The translations under genes were made by a program, and so were the position numbers. A stretch of 51,732 nucleotides of DNA from Guillardia theta CCMP2712 (taxonomy: Eukaryota > Cryptophyceae > Pyrenomonadales > Geminigeraceae), in NCBI RefSeq assembly GCF_000315625.1, contig NW_005434651.1:92205-143936 (forward strand), read 5' to 3'. Below are positions 37,279 through 49,204 of this stretch, piece after piece. The stretch's first letter is position 1. The number at the start of each line of letters is the position of its first letter. The notes beneath the pieces were generated by a model. The model worked only from the letters and a program-made list of their open reading frames with translations, was not told where the DNA came from and searched no databases.

Positions 37279-39805
37279 GGTACCTCAGCTAGTATCAGCA
37301 AGCGTGCCTCCTTCACCAGAGACTCCTCTTCCTCGGACGAGTCCGAGTCCTCAACCTCTATGGAGGAAGCGAACGGGTTTGTAGGAGCCGACTGAGAGGC
37401 GAGCAGCCCCCTGAGATCTCGATGGGGGTAGGAAGAGGTTGTATGGGCTGCGCCGTTGTTTTCCCTCCCTCCTGCTCGGGAGGAGGAGGAGGACTGAGGT
37501 TTTCGTGTATGAGCCTGCATCTTGGTTCTTGACTTGTCGTGAGAGATCTTCCAGAGCCATTCGTCGTCGCTGTCTTCCTCCTCTTCCTCCTCCTCGTGCT
37601 CCTTGTTGCCTTCAGAACAAGCGTCAGGTTCACATGAGAGTGTTTCAGCGAGCCTGAGGTGTGTGGAACCTGTCTGAAGTTTCTTCACTCCATCGATCAG
37701 CTCCATCACAGTCTTCCACGCGACCGACAGCGGAGGCTCGTCGCTCTCCACCATCATCTCCCACAACTTAGTAACCAGGTCCTGTGATGACGTCACCGTC
37801 AGGCGCTAGCAGACGCTTGGGAGGGGCGGGAGGAGAGAGAGCCAACCTTGGAGGGAGACAGGGAGCTGTTGTGCGCGTCCTTCATGGCATTTTGTGAAGC
37901 CATCGAAGGAGTGAAAATATCGAGAAAGACATCCCAGACCAGCGCAGAACCTGAGAAGCAGAAAATGAGGGCAACTGAAGCGAGTGAGAGGAGAGGGGGA
38001 GGCGGGAACAAGATCAAGGAAGATTGGTTCTTCAGCGAGACAACGCAAGGGAAAGAAAGATTCTTATGAGTGTGAGAGGTTTGATGTGAAATCATCATGA
38101 GAGAGGATGAAACGAGAAAGCGGATAGTGTGAAAGCGCTTGCAACATCCTCAATCCAGGTCACACGAATTCCAATGAACATCCACGAGCTTGAAATCAGC
38201 CCAACAAATTCAAAACAAGCTCGACAGCTTCAGATCGATGGGATGAAAAAACATCTGGACCTGGAGGTATTTGCCTTCCCCACAATCGCTCGAGAATGAT
38301 GAGGTCCCACTCGTTCCCGAGGAGGCTACAACACAGCTCACGGCACCTCTCCCTCTTCACGTCCTCATCCTGCTTCTGCTTGATCCTCTGCAAGGGAGCG
38401 CTCAGATGCCTGCCGGAGCTCGTCGACCCGAGCAAGGAGAGCGAGACGTTTGTCTGAGGACGCGGAGTAGCTTCCTCAGTCTTCCTTGACCTCCTCTGCT
38501 TTCCTCCCGGCAGCTTCCCCGCCCTGCTCCCTTCGTCCGCCCTCAACCCTCTCACCCACTGGGAGACCGGATCCTTGTAGATACCAATCGAATCACTGGA
38601 CAAGTCGCTCAGCGATCTCGATACTTGGGAGGCCTCGACGGCAGACCGCTTCGACGGCCCCTCAAGTCTCTCCCCGGCCCATCTTGGTCCAGCATGGTTG
38701 TCCTCCTGTCCTCCTCCTGCTCTAAAGATCCTCTTGTGCAGGCGTGACAGCTCCTCCTCTGAGATTGCATGCTTCTCCTTCAGCAGCCTGATCATCTCCC
38801 ACAATTTCTCTATCTCAACCCTCTGCTTCCCCATCGCCTCCCGTGTCTGCTCGTTCTTCCTCATGAGCACGTTGATCGTCGCCTCCAAACTTTCCTTCCT
38901 CCTCTGCATCTCCTCCTTCTCCTCGTAGCTCTGCAAGTGAGCCTCAGCCTGCTCTCTGATGTCCTTGGTCTGCTGCAGCAGCAGGCGTTTCCTTCCGCAG
39001 CCCGAGCGAGGGCACTACACAGCTTCTCCCGCTCCTCCTCCAGCAGGTCCTGCTCCTTCTGCATCTCGCTTCTGATCTGTTCGCAGTCATTCTGCACCCT
39101 CACAACCTCTGCTTCAAAGAAATCTTTCTGCCTCTTGAGCGTTGAGAACTCTTCGTTGACGTTCTGAATGATGCGCTCGAGCTTCTTCTCCACGAAGTCA
39201 AGCCGCACGTTTGCGTTCTGCAGCTCGAAGCTGCTCTCGCACGCTTGTTCCTCCTTGCTTGCAATGCTTTCTTTCAGCGCGATCAGCTCTTCTTCAGCGG
39301 CTGCAAGCTTCAGGTTCCTTGCTTTCAACGTAGCAATTTCCTCCAACAAGGAATTGACCTTACCTTGCCATTCATTCCTCTCATCGATGATCTCGTCCAT
39401 GACCTCGTCCCTCACTTTATCCTTCATCTCCATGTTGCTCCTCAGCAGCTGGTTCCTCTCCTTCTCCATCTCCTTCAGCTTGCTCTTCAGGATCTTGCAC
39501 TCATGCATTTGCTCCTCCTTCTCCCTCTTCATCGCTTCCACCTTCGTCCTCTCCTTGCTCATCATCCGGTTGGCTGCCGAGATTATGGCCGACATTCGAG
39601 AAGCGATCTCAGTCGGATCTCCTCGCAGGAGAGGAGAGGAGGGGTCAAGACCCTTCACCAGGATCTCCTCCGCCTCCTCTCCCGTCAGGCCCTCCTGGCT
39701 CGAGCTTCGACTAGCTTGTTTCATGAACCAATCTTTCCTGCTGTAACTGGCGTCTACTGCGATCCCATTCGTGGATCCAGTAAGAAAGTCCGAGTCCACT
39801 TCCAT
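36947..39805 (-). CDS. Large coiled-coil protein
   Basis: The start ATG at 39805 opens MEVDSDFLTGSTNGIAVDAS. A long heptad-rich coiled coil follows (about residues 70-330; for example KTKVEAMKREKEEQ-type and KLERIIQNVNEEFSTLKRQK patterns). A 66-nt intron near 39,010-38,950 restores frame into EQAEAHLQSYEEKEEM. After the coil come a Ser/Arg-rich linker and LLGNEWDLIILERLWG. Further exons (VWDVFLDIFTPSMASQNAMK at about 37,900; LVTKLWEMMVESDEPPLSVA; an acidic EEEEEDSDDEWLW stretch at about 37,790-37,280) probably belong to the same gene, through an intron at about 38,250-37,960, but could be a second gene. The tail past a large repeat-bearing intron is uncertain. I recognise no family; such proteins are often cytoskeletal or centrosomal. 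Confidence 0.6.
37155..37275 (+). repeat. GGA/GCA triplet repeat, probably intronic
   Basis: About 28 GGA/GAG units followed by about 11 GCA units. On the - strand it lies directly after a plausible donor (GTACCTCTGC) following the exon ending LVKEARLLILAE, so it is best read as intron. Confidence 0.85.
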
Positions 39806-40409
39806 CCTTCCTTAGCCCATGGCAAACCTGTACAGGAGTGCCTCAGAACATTCTATCATTTCGCACCTCCAAGAATCTCTAGACTCCAATCCTCTCAGAA
39901 CAGAAGTCTTCTTCATCAAGTCTTATCATACACATCCATTATCGACCACGCCTGTCTGCCCTCTTCCTACTCATTCGCCTTCATCTGCCACTAGGCCGGA
40001 CTCTCCTCTTCAATCTCAACCAAACTTAGTGAGCTTGTGCTACCCGGCAGCTCAGTTTCCGATGCTCTACCCTCACCTACCGCCTTCATCTGATCACAGT
40101 GATCAAAATCGCCTCCTCCTCCTCCTCCTCCGCCCCCTCCTCCCATCCCTTCCCCTGCTCCCGCCGCTCTCATTCGGCAAAACCCAATCATCGCGCCCCT
40201 CGTTCTAACTCCCTCCAACATCCCACCCCCTCAAAGACCTGGAATAGTACCCGTCCCTGGATACCAAAAAAAAGTTCAAGGTTCTTTTCTTTCTTTTTCA
40301 AACTTTTTGCTTTCAAAAAAAACTTTCTTTCTTTCTTTTTTGTTGCGTCGAAGTTTGTGGCAACAGTAGGCGGGAAGTATGGCCGAGATCGACATCTTCA
40401 GAGGGTGAG
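39806..40409. other. Intergenic, C/T-rich
   Basis: Upstream of the coiled-coil gene start. Contains CTC triplets near 40,110-40,135 and T/C-rich tracts at 40,285-40,340. No gene is supported. Confidence 0.5.
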
Positions 40410-40855
<446 letters not shown>

Positions 40856-40972
40856 GAGGAAGAGAGGGCAGAAAGAATAGTACTTTTTTAGCTGTCTTGG
40901 TGTTGATATAGATACAAGAAGATAAACTTGAAAACTCTAGACAAAATGGCTCAATTCATCTCTCTTTGACAT

Positions 40973-41280
40973 TCATCTCTCGCTTTTGTCTCCAACCGGT
41001 TTTCTCGTGATGGCTGTTGTTTGAAGGTACATCTTGGAATATCAAAACTCCAAGTTAAAACGGAGTCGGCAAGGTACCTTGGATTTTCGGATCTTTGGAA
41101 TAAAATTACCAGCAGATGACATGCATTTGATTGAAAAGTCAACCACTACGGTCAAGATAGACTTCATCATTGCTAAGAGGAATTTAGTATGTCTCTGAGA
41201 ATGCAAGTGACCACTTGGCTTTAGGCTCTTCAAGATGGTTTCGAATGCATTCGCAAGCTGGGCCTCATTGAGGCTCCTCA
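40973..41280 (-). CDS. Possible small gene or gene 3' end, unknown function
   Basis: Three segments splice in phase: SLNEAQLANAFETILKSLKP, then after an intron of about 60 nt VDFSIKCMSSAGNFIPKIRK, then MYLQTTAITRKPVGDKSER with a stop at 40973. The composition looks like real protein and the introns have normal edges, but no start codon or upstream exon was found and the family is unknown. It follows the GT61 gene on the same strand and could be a separate transcript. Confidence 0.35.
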
Positions 41281-41619
41281 AACATTGCCAATCGGCATCT
41301 CAAGTATTTCATCTGTACTCAGCGCGAGCGATTTGACATGTTTGACAGAAGTTCATAGTGCAGGAAAGGAGGATGAGGAGGTTGAAGCATCATATCTATC
41401 AACCCTGGTGCCCTCGCCCAATTGTCCGAAGGCTTGTAGCAGCAGCGAAGAAATGCAGTTAAAACAGTTTCACACATTCATCTGCGGGGTGATGTGGTTT
41501 TCCTTCCTTTAGTAAAAAAATAAAAACTGCTATTAGAAATTCAGCGATCCTCGTTAAGTTTGAGATTTGGTGAGAGTGTCAATGGCGAGGATAACCTGCA
41601 AGGCAACTCAGAAGACAAT

Positions 41620-44456
41620 TCAAGCAATTCTAAAGGTTGTAACCTTATCGTAAAGAGTGTCAACCTGTACAGGATTCGGGCTATTGGCGATCCGGAAATA
41701 TCTATTTGAGGTCGAGGAGGCATCAGAAGGCAGTGACTGACATGGTACAGGTACCTCTGAGGACCCCTCCGCCAGATCGCCATGTTTTCGAAGTGCTTCA
41801 GACCTGCACCAAAGGATCACCTCCCGTCGATGCCTGGATGTGCATGGAACCGCTCGAGCCGTCAATGCCAAGTTCGATCAAGAACGAGTCATCGGGCATG
41901 AAGAGCGAGTGAGTGAGACCCGCCCCTGCCGAAAGAGAAGGATAAGAATCATTCTTCAAGATTCATCAACTTTGACTTACCGTGAGGCCCGATCATGATA
42001 TCAGTCTGAGCATCTACAGCTATCTGAGAGGCATGTAAGACAGGCACACAGCCACTGATGCAGCACTTGTTCACGGAAACTCATCTGATTGTAATCCTTT
42101 CTTGACACGATAACCCTTCTGCAGGTCAATCAATCACAAGCAACTTCCACACAGTGATCACTTTGATCCCTTGAACTCAGTCTCTTCAAGAGTTCGGAGC
42201 TTCTGAATCACCTACACAAACTCGGTGAGGGAAGCTAAGAAAAGGTCAACAGTGGCCGACCTCGTCTTCGTTCTTGACGACTCTGCGAAGCTCGCGAATG
42301 CCCAGATGTGAAAACAGGCTGCATTTCCAGAAAGTGTCGTCCTCACAAAAGTTGAGCTCCGGCCATTTCACAGAGGATTTCCTCGACATCCAAGTGATAA
42401 GAAGGTACTTCCGTTCCCCAGGGTACACATAAGTTGTCTTGTGGTGTACCTTCAGGCCGCGAATCATCCAATCTGCGTAGGCTATGACGAGTGGCGATCG
42501 TGCACATTTGGTGACTGAAGTGTGGATGGTCAGGGGGGATGCTGGGCCGACAATGCCTGTGATCAGACGACTGAAACAAATCTTCGAGCCTTTGTACTTG
42601 TTCTTGACATCCCATGCACGAAAAACTCGATCAGGAGACTTGGCGAAGGCGTTTGTCCAGATATCAAAGAATGGGCCCCGAGGATACAGATCGAGGAAGA
42701 AAAGTTGAAAGTCTGAAAGCCCCAGGTCCAGGATTGCGAGCGCCAAGAACAAGTTGAAGAAATCCTCAGAATCATGAAAGAAGTTTGCAAAGGTGTCTCG
42801 CTGGAGGACGATAGTGGCTGTTTCTTCCCACTCGTCACATTGCAAGGGCTTCCAACTGTTCGCTCTTGCAGCTTCATCGCCAACTGTGCTCAACGCTCGA
42901 CGAGGGAAATCTGCACCCGTGGCGTTGACAGCGACCGTTGAAACTTGAAGTCCACTTGCATCATCCCTATGCTGGTTCAGTCTACGTCCTTGCGCAGCTC
43001 CCTGCTTCGCTGCTTGTTCCCCTCCCACAGAGGCTGATTGTTTTGCTACTTCTCCCCCTCCCCCTGCCCCCTCTGGCGGTGACTTTTCTCCCCCTGTTGC
43101 CACCTCCTTCGCTGATTTTTCACCTTTTGATTCATCTTTTTTGTTGGAACCTTTCTCTGAATTCGAATCTGATGTTGCTTTCGCCTTGTCTGATTCTTTT
43201 GTTGCTGGGTCTTCTGTTGAAGAGACCTGATGATATGACGAAATGAGGTCCTTGTTCCACAGCGGGAGTTTGTCTGGTCGGAAATTCTGGGTTATCTTGC
43301 AAGTGCCTTTCAATGTCCCATCTTTCCAGTGAATGTATGCTTCATCTGAGTGCTTCGACTCCACGTACTTTTGCATCACGGAACTTGTAACTTCATCGTT
43401 TTGCAAGTCAGAAATATCAAACAAGATGTTTCGAAGAGAGCAAAGGTTATCGACAGCAGAATGTCCATCCTGTCGGAACGGGTAGCATGAAATCTCTGTC
43501 TTTGAACGGGTCGTTCCCGAATCTGACTTCTCACCTTCTGGCTCACACCACACTTCCCGTTGTTTCGACCATTTTTCGACAAGTCCAATACCAAAGCTGT
43601 TATGACAAGAATCGTCTTGCGACTTTATGCTACCGTAGAACGGAGGATCAAGCCAAGACTTCACGGTCTTGGTCGCGTAATCTTCGTCCGAAGCAACAAT
43701 CAGAGGATGGATTTCACTTTTGTCCACAAGTTTGGTATCCTTGGCATACTCGATAGATTCAACCTCTTTGCGATAAATCTCCACGGTCCTCTTCCATTCT
43801 TTCTTCTGCTCCTCAATGGTCAAGTCCTTCTCATGATTCAGCGCCTTGATAAACTTGGTGATTACATTTGAATCCTTGTTTCCACCTTCTTTTACTTCTT
43901 TCTCTTTGCCATTGTGGGTCGAATCGGATATTTTCAATCTAGTCCCATCTCCCCTTCTCCAGGAAGCCAGCATCTCGAAGTTCTTTTTCAAGGTCTCAAA
44001 ATCTGTGCAGCTGTGTGAAGATAATTCTTCCAACTCATGTGTTATGGAGGATGCTTCTCGTGTCTTCATGTCCTCCAGCCCTGGCAACTTCTGCATGCAC
44101 TCTGCCACAGATTGCAACAATGTTTGGATTTCAATGGGATAGCTGTCATCAACCATGTTCTTCACTGACTTCTCATTGAGCATTCCAAAGAGAAGGATCG
44201 TGTCAAGCAGGATCATCTTCTTCTCTTCCATCAACCGCTTTCTCTTCTCCACTAGATCTACCTTGTATGCCGAGATTGTGTTGGTAGTGTCTGCTGTCGC
44301 GTTCAAAATTCTCTTCATTCTCTCATTGTCTTGCACCAGCGATCGATATCTGTTTGGGAGAGAGAAGTGATTCTGTATGACGTAGTACGAGAAGACTGCT
44401 ACAAGAACAACAAATGCCGCTGTTCTCCTGTTCACCTCGGACATTGTTCCCTGCAT
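41620..44456 (-). CDS. GT61-family glycosyltransferase (type II membrane protein)
   Basis: The first exon, 44456-42261, encodes 732 aa. A transmembrane anchor (AAFVVLVAVFSYYVIQNHF) near the N-terminus gives type II topology, then a coiled/charged stem and a low-complexity Lys/Glu/Gly linker. The catalytic region begins about residue 560 (ETATIVLQRDTFANFFHDSE; DWMIRGLKVHHKTTY). Later short exons continue it: VIQKLRTLEETEFKG, RVIVSRKDYNQ, then the GT61 signature IAVDAQTDIMIGPHG/AGLTHSLFMPDD and the tail FENMAIWRRGPQR...YFRIANSPNP, stop at 41620. GT61 enzymes include plant xylosyl/arabinosyltransferases and animal EOGT, acting in the ER or Golgi lumen; donor and acceptor cannot be told. The start at 44456 is preferred because upstream in-frame codons lack an ATG; 44444 is an alternative. 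Confidence 0.82.
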
Positions 44457-45419
44457 GCCGCAAGGAATTCGAAGCTGCAACGTCAACAGACAGGACGGAA
44501 TGTTTCACTCGAGGAAGGAACAAGTATGCCGACCAGTTCACGGGGTAATGGCTTTCCTAGCAAGATCGATTTCTTCATCCCAGAGAGGGGGGCGAACTTC
44601 CGCGGCTGATCCAACCACCTAGCAGCACGAGTGAATGAGAGATCCAGAGGAATGAAGGATGGATAGCAGTTGTTCCATGTTGGCTTTCTTGTTGGAGATT
44701 TATGATGAACATGCTTTGGGGGAGGGGAGATGGGAAGATATGGTGGACATGCCAGCGGACTAGACAAAACATTAGGTGGTCGACTCAAGGCCCTAACGCA
44801 GGAGGGAAACGCTACACAGCCTGGTAGGGCGTGGTTTGGAACAAAGAAAAATGAACTACAGTGAAAACAAATCCAACTGACAGCTACGACAAGAGTAGGA
44901 GGCGGAAAAAACGAAGATAGGAAAGATAGGAAAGATAAGGTTGTAGAGGGCAAGTAAAGGAGGACAATCCTGGATAGATGTTTGAAAGGACATTTCTCTT
45001 GTCAACATGTCTCTCTTCATCTACTCATTCTATGCCTCTTCTATCTCGCTACACCTCGTCGCCTCCTTCCTGGCGGATTCCCGCCGCTTCGTTAGCTCAA
45101 AAAGACTCGACATGGCATGACTGGCCTTGTCCACCACAATATACAAGTATCATTTTTAACCAGTTTATCTATTGTCCATATTCGTACAAATATTAGCCCT
45201 TTGTACTTTTAATATATCTATATAATTTAACTTCTTTGTATAGAATGATATATTCAATAGTGTTTTAAAGTTTCTAAAACCCCACATTTAAATTTTCCCA
45301 ACGTGCCAGACGCGGGCGCGCCCCAGGCCAGGCACGACGCAGAGTATGAGGGGGATGATGCGAAGGAGGGGGATGAGGGGATAAAAAAAAACTGGAGGCG
45401 TGCACGAGGACAAGCGGCG
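44457..45419. other. Divergent intergenic with AT-rich core
   Basis: Between the GT61 gene (-) and RPL28 (+). About 45,140-45,295 is strikingly AT-rich for this window (TTTAATATATCTATATAATT). It is a plausible nucleosome-depleted promoter for the ribosomal gene. Open stretches on - at 44,483-44,950 show no domain. Confidence 0.45.
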
Positions 45420-46401
45420 ATGGCGGCGAACACCAGCGCGGATCTGCTATGGATGCTGACACGTTCTAACGTGAGGACCGCAGTGATGATGATCTCTCAT
45501 TGTCGCATCTGTTCTCCATGCCATGTCCTTTCTTGAGTTGAGCTGTTCTCTTCTTTGTTTGTCTGTAGATGGATGATAATGGCACGCGCTCATGCCGTCT
45601 GATTGGGTGTTCTATGTTGAAGTGAAGGGATTATGAAGGTGTATGTCTTGTACGATGACAGCCAAAGTTCTCATATGCAGTGACTGGAACACTTTGTTTT
45701 TGCTAGCAAATTGCTCATTGTTGGTGAAAATCTCGTTTGTTGGAAGTTGGTGCGTCTTGAAAAGCAATTTTGTAATTTTAGAGACGAACCCTCCGCATGG
45801 TCATGAGGCTGCTGATGAATGTGCAGAGTTGCTGATTGCAACATACTGAATTTCTGTGTAACATTGTTCTGTATGGATGCAACCCTGTAGCGTTTTGTTG
45901 TGTCCTGTTCATCTCACACTTGCCTGTTCAGAGCTCTTTCCTCGTCAAGAGAGAGAGTGGCCGCATTCAGCTTTCCAAGGATCCGTTCAACTTGATGAAC
46001 AAGAACTCCTTCAAGTACTCGGGTCTTGCCAACGGAAAGAGCGCCGACATCCGCCAGTACGAGAACAAGGGAATCGTGCTGACCACCAAGCTCACCAAGG
46101 CTGCCACCAGCCCGGTAGGAAGCTGCGGGGAAGTGAGTGCAAGGTTGCTCATGGTTTCACTGCAGGCCAAGAGCGTCAGGAAGGTTGTCTGCTCCAGGGA
46201 CTTCGAGCGCAACTTCAAGAAAGTTGCCAACTGCGTTTCCAAGACCGTCGGTGGATACTACCGCCCTGACCTCGAGAAGTCGGCTCTTGCTCGCTGGACC
46301 AAGTACCACCGCGCTTTGAAGAAGACCAAGGCCATGAAGGTACATCGGGTGGAGACAGAAGAAGTCGGAACTAACGAGTGTCGCAGGCTGGCAAGAAGTA
46401 A
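45420..46401 (+). CDS. RPL28: 60S ribosomal protein L28e
   Basis: Four exons (45420-45470, 45932-46114, 46166-46339, 46387-46401) give 140 aa, close to the usual 137 or so. The N-terminus MAANTSADLLWMLTRSN is joined to SSFLVKRESGRIQLSKDPFN, then LMNKNSFKYSGLANGKS and KGIVLTTKLTKAATSP. The rest is KSVRKVVCSRDFERNFKKVA and RPDLEKSALARWTKYHRALK, ending AGKK. The pattern LxWM...N-SFL, NSFKY(S/N)GL and the basic C-terminus is characteristic of eL28. A long first intron (461 nt) directly after the 17th codon and a tiny last exon are normal for ribosomal-protein genes in intron-rich protists. Confidence 0.93.
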
Positions 46402-46732
46402 ATCGCTTGACATACCGATATTTGAATTACAAAAACAACAAAAATCAAAAATTCCAGAGATATGGGACCTCGAGCTGTGACCAGATATTTTCTTTAGACT
46501 GTTTGTTTATTGGGACATCACGTCTGGATGCATTTGACATCACTCAAAAGCTTCAAATGCGAACGAGCCCAGACTGAGTTACGCTCGCCACCTCTCGACC
46601 ATCACTCACCCAGACTCACACCACCTTCGATTGTGGGAGAGGCCACCAGCAGATAAGCAGAGACTAGAGTACATTCACCATCCTGTCTTGTATGGAGATT
46701 CCCGCGGCTTAGGATTGATCCTTCAACTCATA
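46402..46732. other. Convergent intergenic
   Basis: About 330 bp between the RPL28 stop and the end of the next gene on -. I see no feature beyond likely 3'UTRs. Confidence 0.5.
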
Positions 46733-48250
46733 GTCAGCATTTCGTTACACCGCCCTGTCGAACTCGGTGACCTGAATGGATCCGTGAGACCCTCGGCAAG
46801 CGACTTGCCCGTTGCCTGCCAGCACGAGAAACATCAGCGTGACATTTAGCTGAGGAGCTACACACAATCGAATCTGCAGCCGCGATGCAGCCGACGAGTC
46901 CTGTGCGTGGTGAAAGTCAGGGAGCACAGCAAGGAAACGAGGAGGAGCAACCTGGTGTTGCGAGTACAGCACAGTCTGCGCAAGTCTGCGTGACGATCTG
47001 TGCATCAGACTTCTCCGTTGAAGCCGCTTGGCCGCTGACGGTCTCATGCACAGGCGACAAATCCACCAACGGGAACTTCAACCATCCGCTAGAGCCTGTT
47101 GAGAAGTCAAGACCAGGTGTCTGCGTGGAGAGCCACCTCACCGTTAGAGATGCTCTTTGCCTCCTCCTTCTCCTTCTCCTGCTGGGTCTTGGGTTTGTGC
47201 CGCAGCATCGACAACCCTCCTTCGAGAAAATCGTCCAGCATGCCTGCAGCACCAACGTGTGAACCTCTTTCAGTCCCCCTTTGAGCGCGGGGCAAACTTT
47301 GAAGCTCCTTCTTAAGAAATGATGAAATGACAAGTTCAAATCTCAAACTTTGAAGCTCCTTCTTAAGAGATGATAGATTGACAAGTTCAAATCTCAAACT
47401 TTGAAGCTCCTTCTTAAGAGATGATAGATTGACAAGTTCAAATCTCAAAGTGCCTAGAAGCAACATGAACAGACCTCTGCAGAGTAAAGGAGGTTGAGGT
47501 TTGCTTTGCAAGATTCAACACTGATCAGAAAACGGAGAGGAGAGTGAGAGAAGACAAGAGAACAAACAAGAGATGGGATACAACACCATACAAGAATCTC
47601 GGCATGTCATGATATTCATACTCTTCCTCCCTCCTCTCTCTTGCTTCCGCCCTTGCTACGTGCGGGACCCCCGCTGCTCTTCGGGTACATTGTCGGCAAG
47701 GACCCTGCGGTCGGACTCTGGGGTGGATCCAAATCAATGGGGTTATCTCCTCGATAAATATGGGGTACATTGTTGGGAAAGAGTAGGTGGGGGTCATGTG
47801 ATCAGGGGTGCTCTGGACACCACCACAATCGCAGACAGGATGCCGCACAAACACGATTCCATGATGATAACACCACTGAACAAATCTCAAATCCCCTCCT
47901 GAATTATTTCATGTACGTCTTTATACAACAAGATTTGGTTTGTGTTCTCAACTATCATATTCCGAAGAAGTGTCTGCGGAAAACGAAGCAAAAGATGATT
48001 AAAGTAATGAAAACCTGTACAGAAAACATGAGTTTCTGCTCGAATTCCCTCAGGTAGAGGTGGATACCGTGCAGAGAAGAAACAGTGATGGAAGAGATGG
48101 ATCATAGTATAGCAAGTGCCGATTGTGATTGAACGTCGCGCCCTCCACGCCATTGAGCACACAAAGGCAAACGATCACCAAGAGAGTATTCGCCCACCCA
48201 ACACTAGTGGGAGTGACACAGGTCGGCCGTACTCTGCCATGAAAGAAGAA
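46733..48250 (-). CDS. Hypothetical secreted or membrane protein, multi-exon, model tentative
   Basis: Exons in order on the - strand: about 48,235-48,060 (hydrophobic TLLVIVCLCVLNGVEGATFN, a signal or anchor, then NHNRHLLYYDPSLPS); about 47,866-47,590 (WCYHHGIVFVRHPVCDCGGV, PIFIEEITPLIWIHPRVRPQ, Arg/Glu-rich, Cys-containing); 47,241-47,142 (MLDDFLEGGLSMLRHKPKTQ); 47,095-46,950 (SSGWLKFPLVDLSPVHETVS); and a short last exon ending CNEMLTMS at 46733. Splice phases can be made to agree. The 5' end and the join across 47,480-47,245 are uncertain, and two genes are possible (one starting at 47466). No family is recognised. Confidence 0.4.
47294..47449 (+). repeat. 51-bp tandem repeat, three copies
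   Basis: Unit starts at 47294, 47345 and 47396; it begins AAACTTTGAAGCTCCTTCTT. The period is a multiple of three, so on - it reads as three 17-residue repeats (LRFELVNLSSLKKELQS). It may lie in an intron or encode a short helical repeat. Confidence 0.9.
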
Positions 48251-48677
48251 TAAGATGTTTCAGCTGCCTCGATCGGCAGAAGCTATCTATGCAAATGCAT
48301 GATATATGCAGATGAATTCAAAGAAAAATCTCATGCTCTTTCTGCCTGACGTCAAAGCAACACCCTGACCTTCTATGCTGTCTATACAACACCAACACGA
48401 GAATCAAGGTCAGCGAACAAGAAATGCGCTGCAGTATCAGACAAGAGCACTCCCAACACAGAACTGCACCAGAAAATAAAAATACTGCGAACGAAGATAA
48501 AATGCAGATAATCGTCATAACGGGGTTGCTGGCCAAGAATATGGCATCAAAGGCAGGGTGCATCACAGCAGTTTGAAAGCGATTCAATCTTGAGCATGCT
48601 GGAAATGCAGCTCGAGAGGAAAGGGATCCTTGAAGGGCGAGGAGGGAGTGAGTGGGCATGGGGCATCAAGGTTTTTT
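48251..48677. other. Region with no supported gene
   Basis: An open stretch on - (about 48,580-48,320) includes hydrophobic segments (VMTIICILSSFAVFLFSGAV), but no exon partner or start is convincing. Confidence 0.35.
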
Positions 48678-49093
48678 AGCTGCTGCATGAAGCAAGGGAG
48701 GGAGAGCTGCTGCATGAAGCAAGGGAGGGAGAGCTGCTGCATGAAGCAAGGGAGGGAGAGCTGCTGCATGAAGCAAGGGAGGGAGAGCTGCTGCATGAAG
48801 CAAGGGAGGGAGAGCTGCTGCATGAAGCAAGGGAGGGAGAGCTGCTGCATGAAGCAAGGGAGAGCTGCTGCATGAAGCAAGGGAGGGAGAGCTGCTGCAT
48901 GAAGCAAGGGAGGGAGAGCTGCTGCATGAAGCAAGGGAGAGCTGCTGCATGAAGCAAGGGAGGGAGAGCTGCTGCATGAAGCAAGGGAGGGAGAGCTGCT
49001 GCATGAAGCAAGGGAGGGAGAGCTGCTGCATGAAGCAAGGGAGGGAGAGCTGCTGCATGAAGCAAGGGAGAGCTGCTGCATGAAGCAAGGGAG
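48678..49093 (+). repeat. 27-bp minisatellite, about 16 units
   Basis: The unit starts AGCTGCTGCATGAAGCAAGG and is 27 bp long. Four units are 23 bp because one GGGA is missing, including the last. The period change shifts the reading frame, so the array is not a conserved coding repeat despite long open readings. Confidence 0.95.
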
Positions 49094-49204
49094 AGGCCGC
49101 AGCTTATTTACCTCCTAGCATCCGCTGCTTGCGGATGCATGGCGATCTCGAAGGGGCAGCGAACTTGATGTGAACCAGATCTAGAACATCTACCCTAAAA
49201 TTGT

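Noticed and set aside
41285-41512. 75-residue + strand frame beginning MPIGISSISS
   Set aside because: It overlaps plausible minus-strand exons and has no domain, splice partner or compositional support.
48584-49088. Three overlapping long frames made of repeated MLHAAALP / SLPCFMQQ units
   Set aside because: Unit length alternates 27 and 23 bp, so no single frame is preserved; a minisatellite explains it.
48678-49093. CRISPR-like array
   Set aside because: Units are contiguous with no variable spacers and the genome is eukaryotic; it is a minisatellite.
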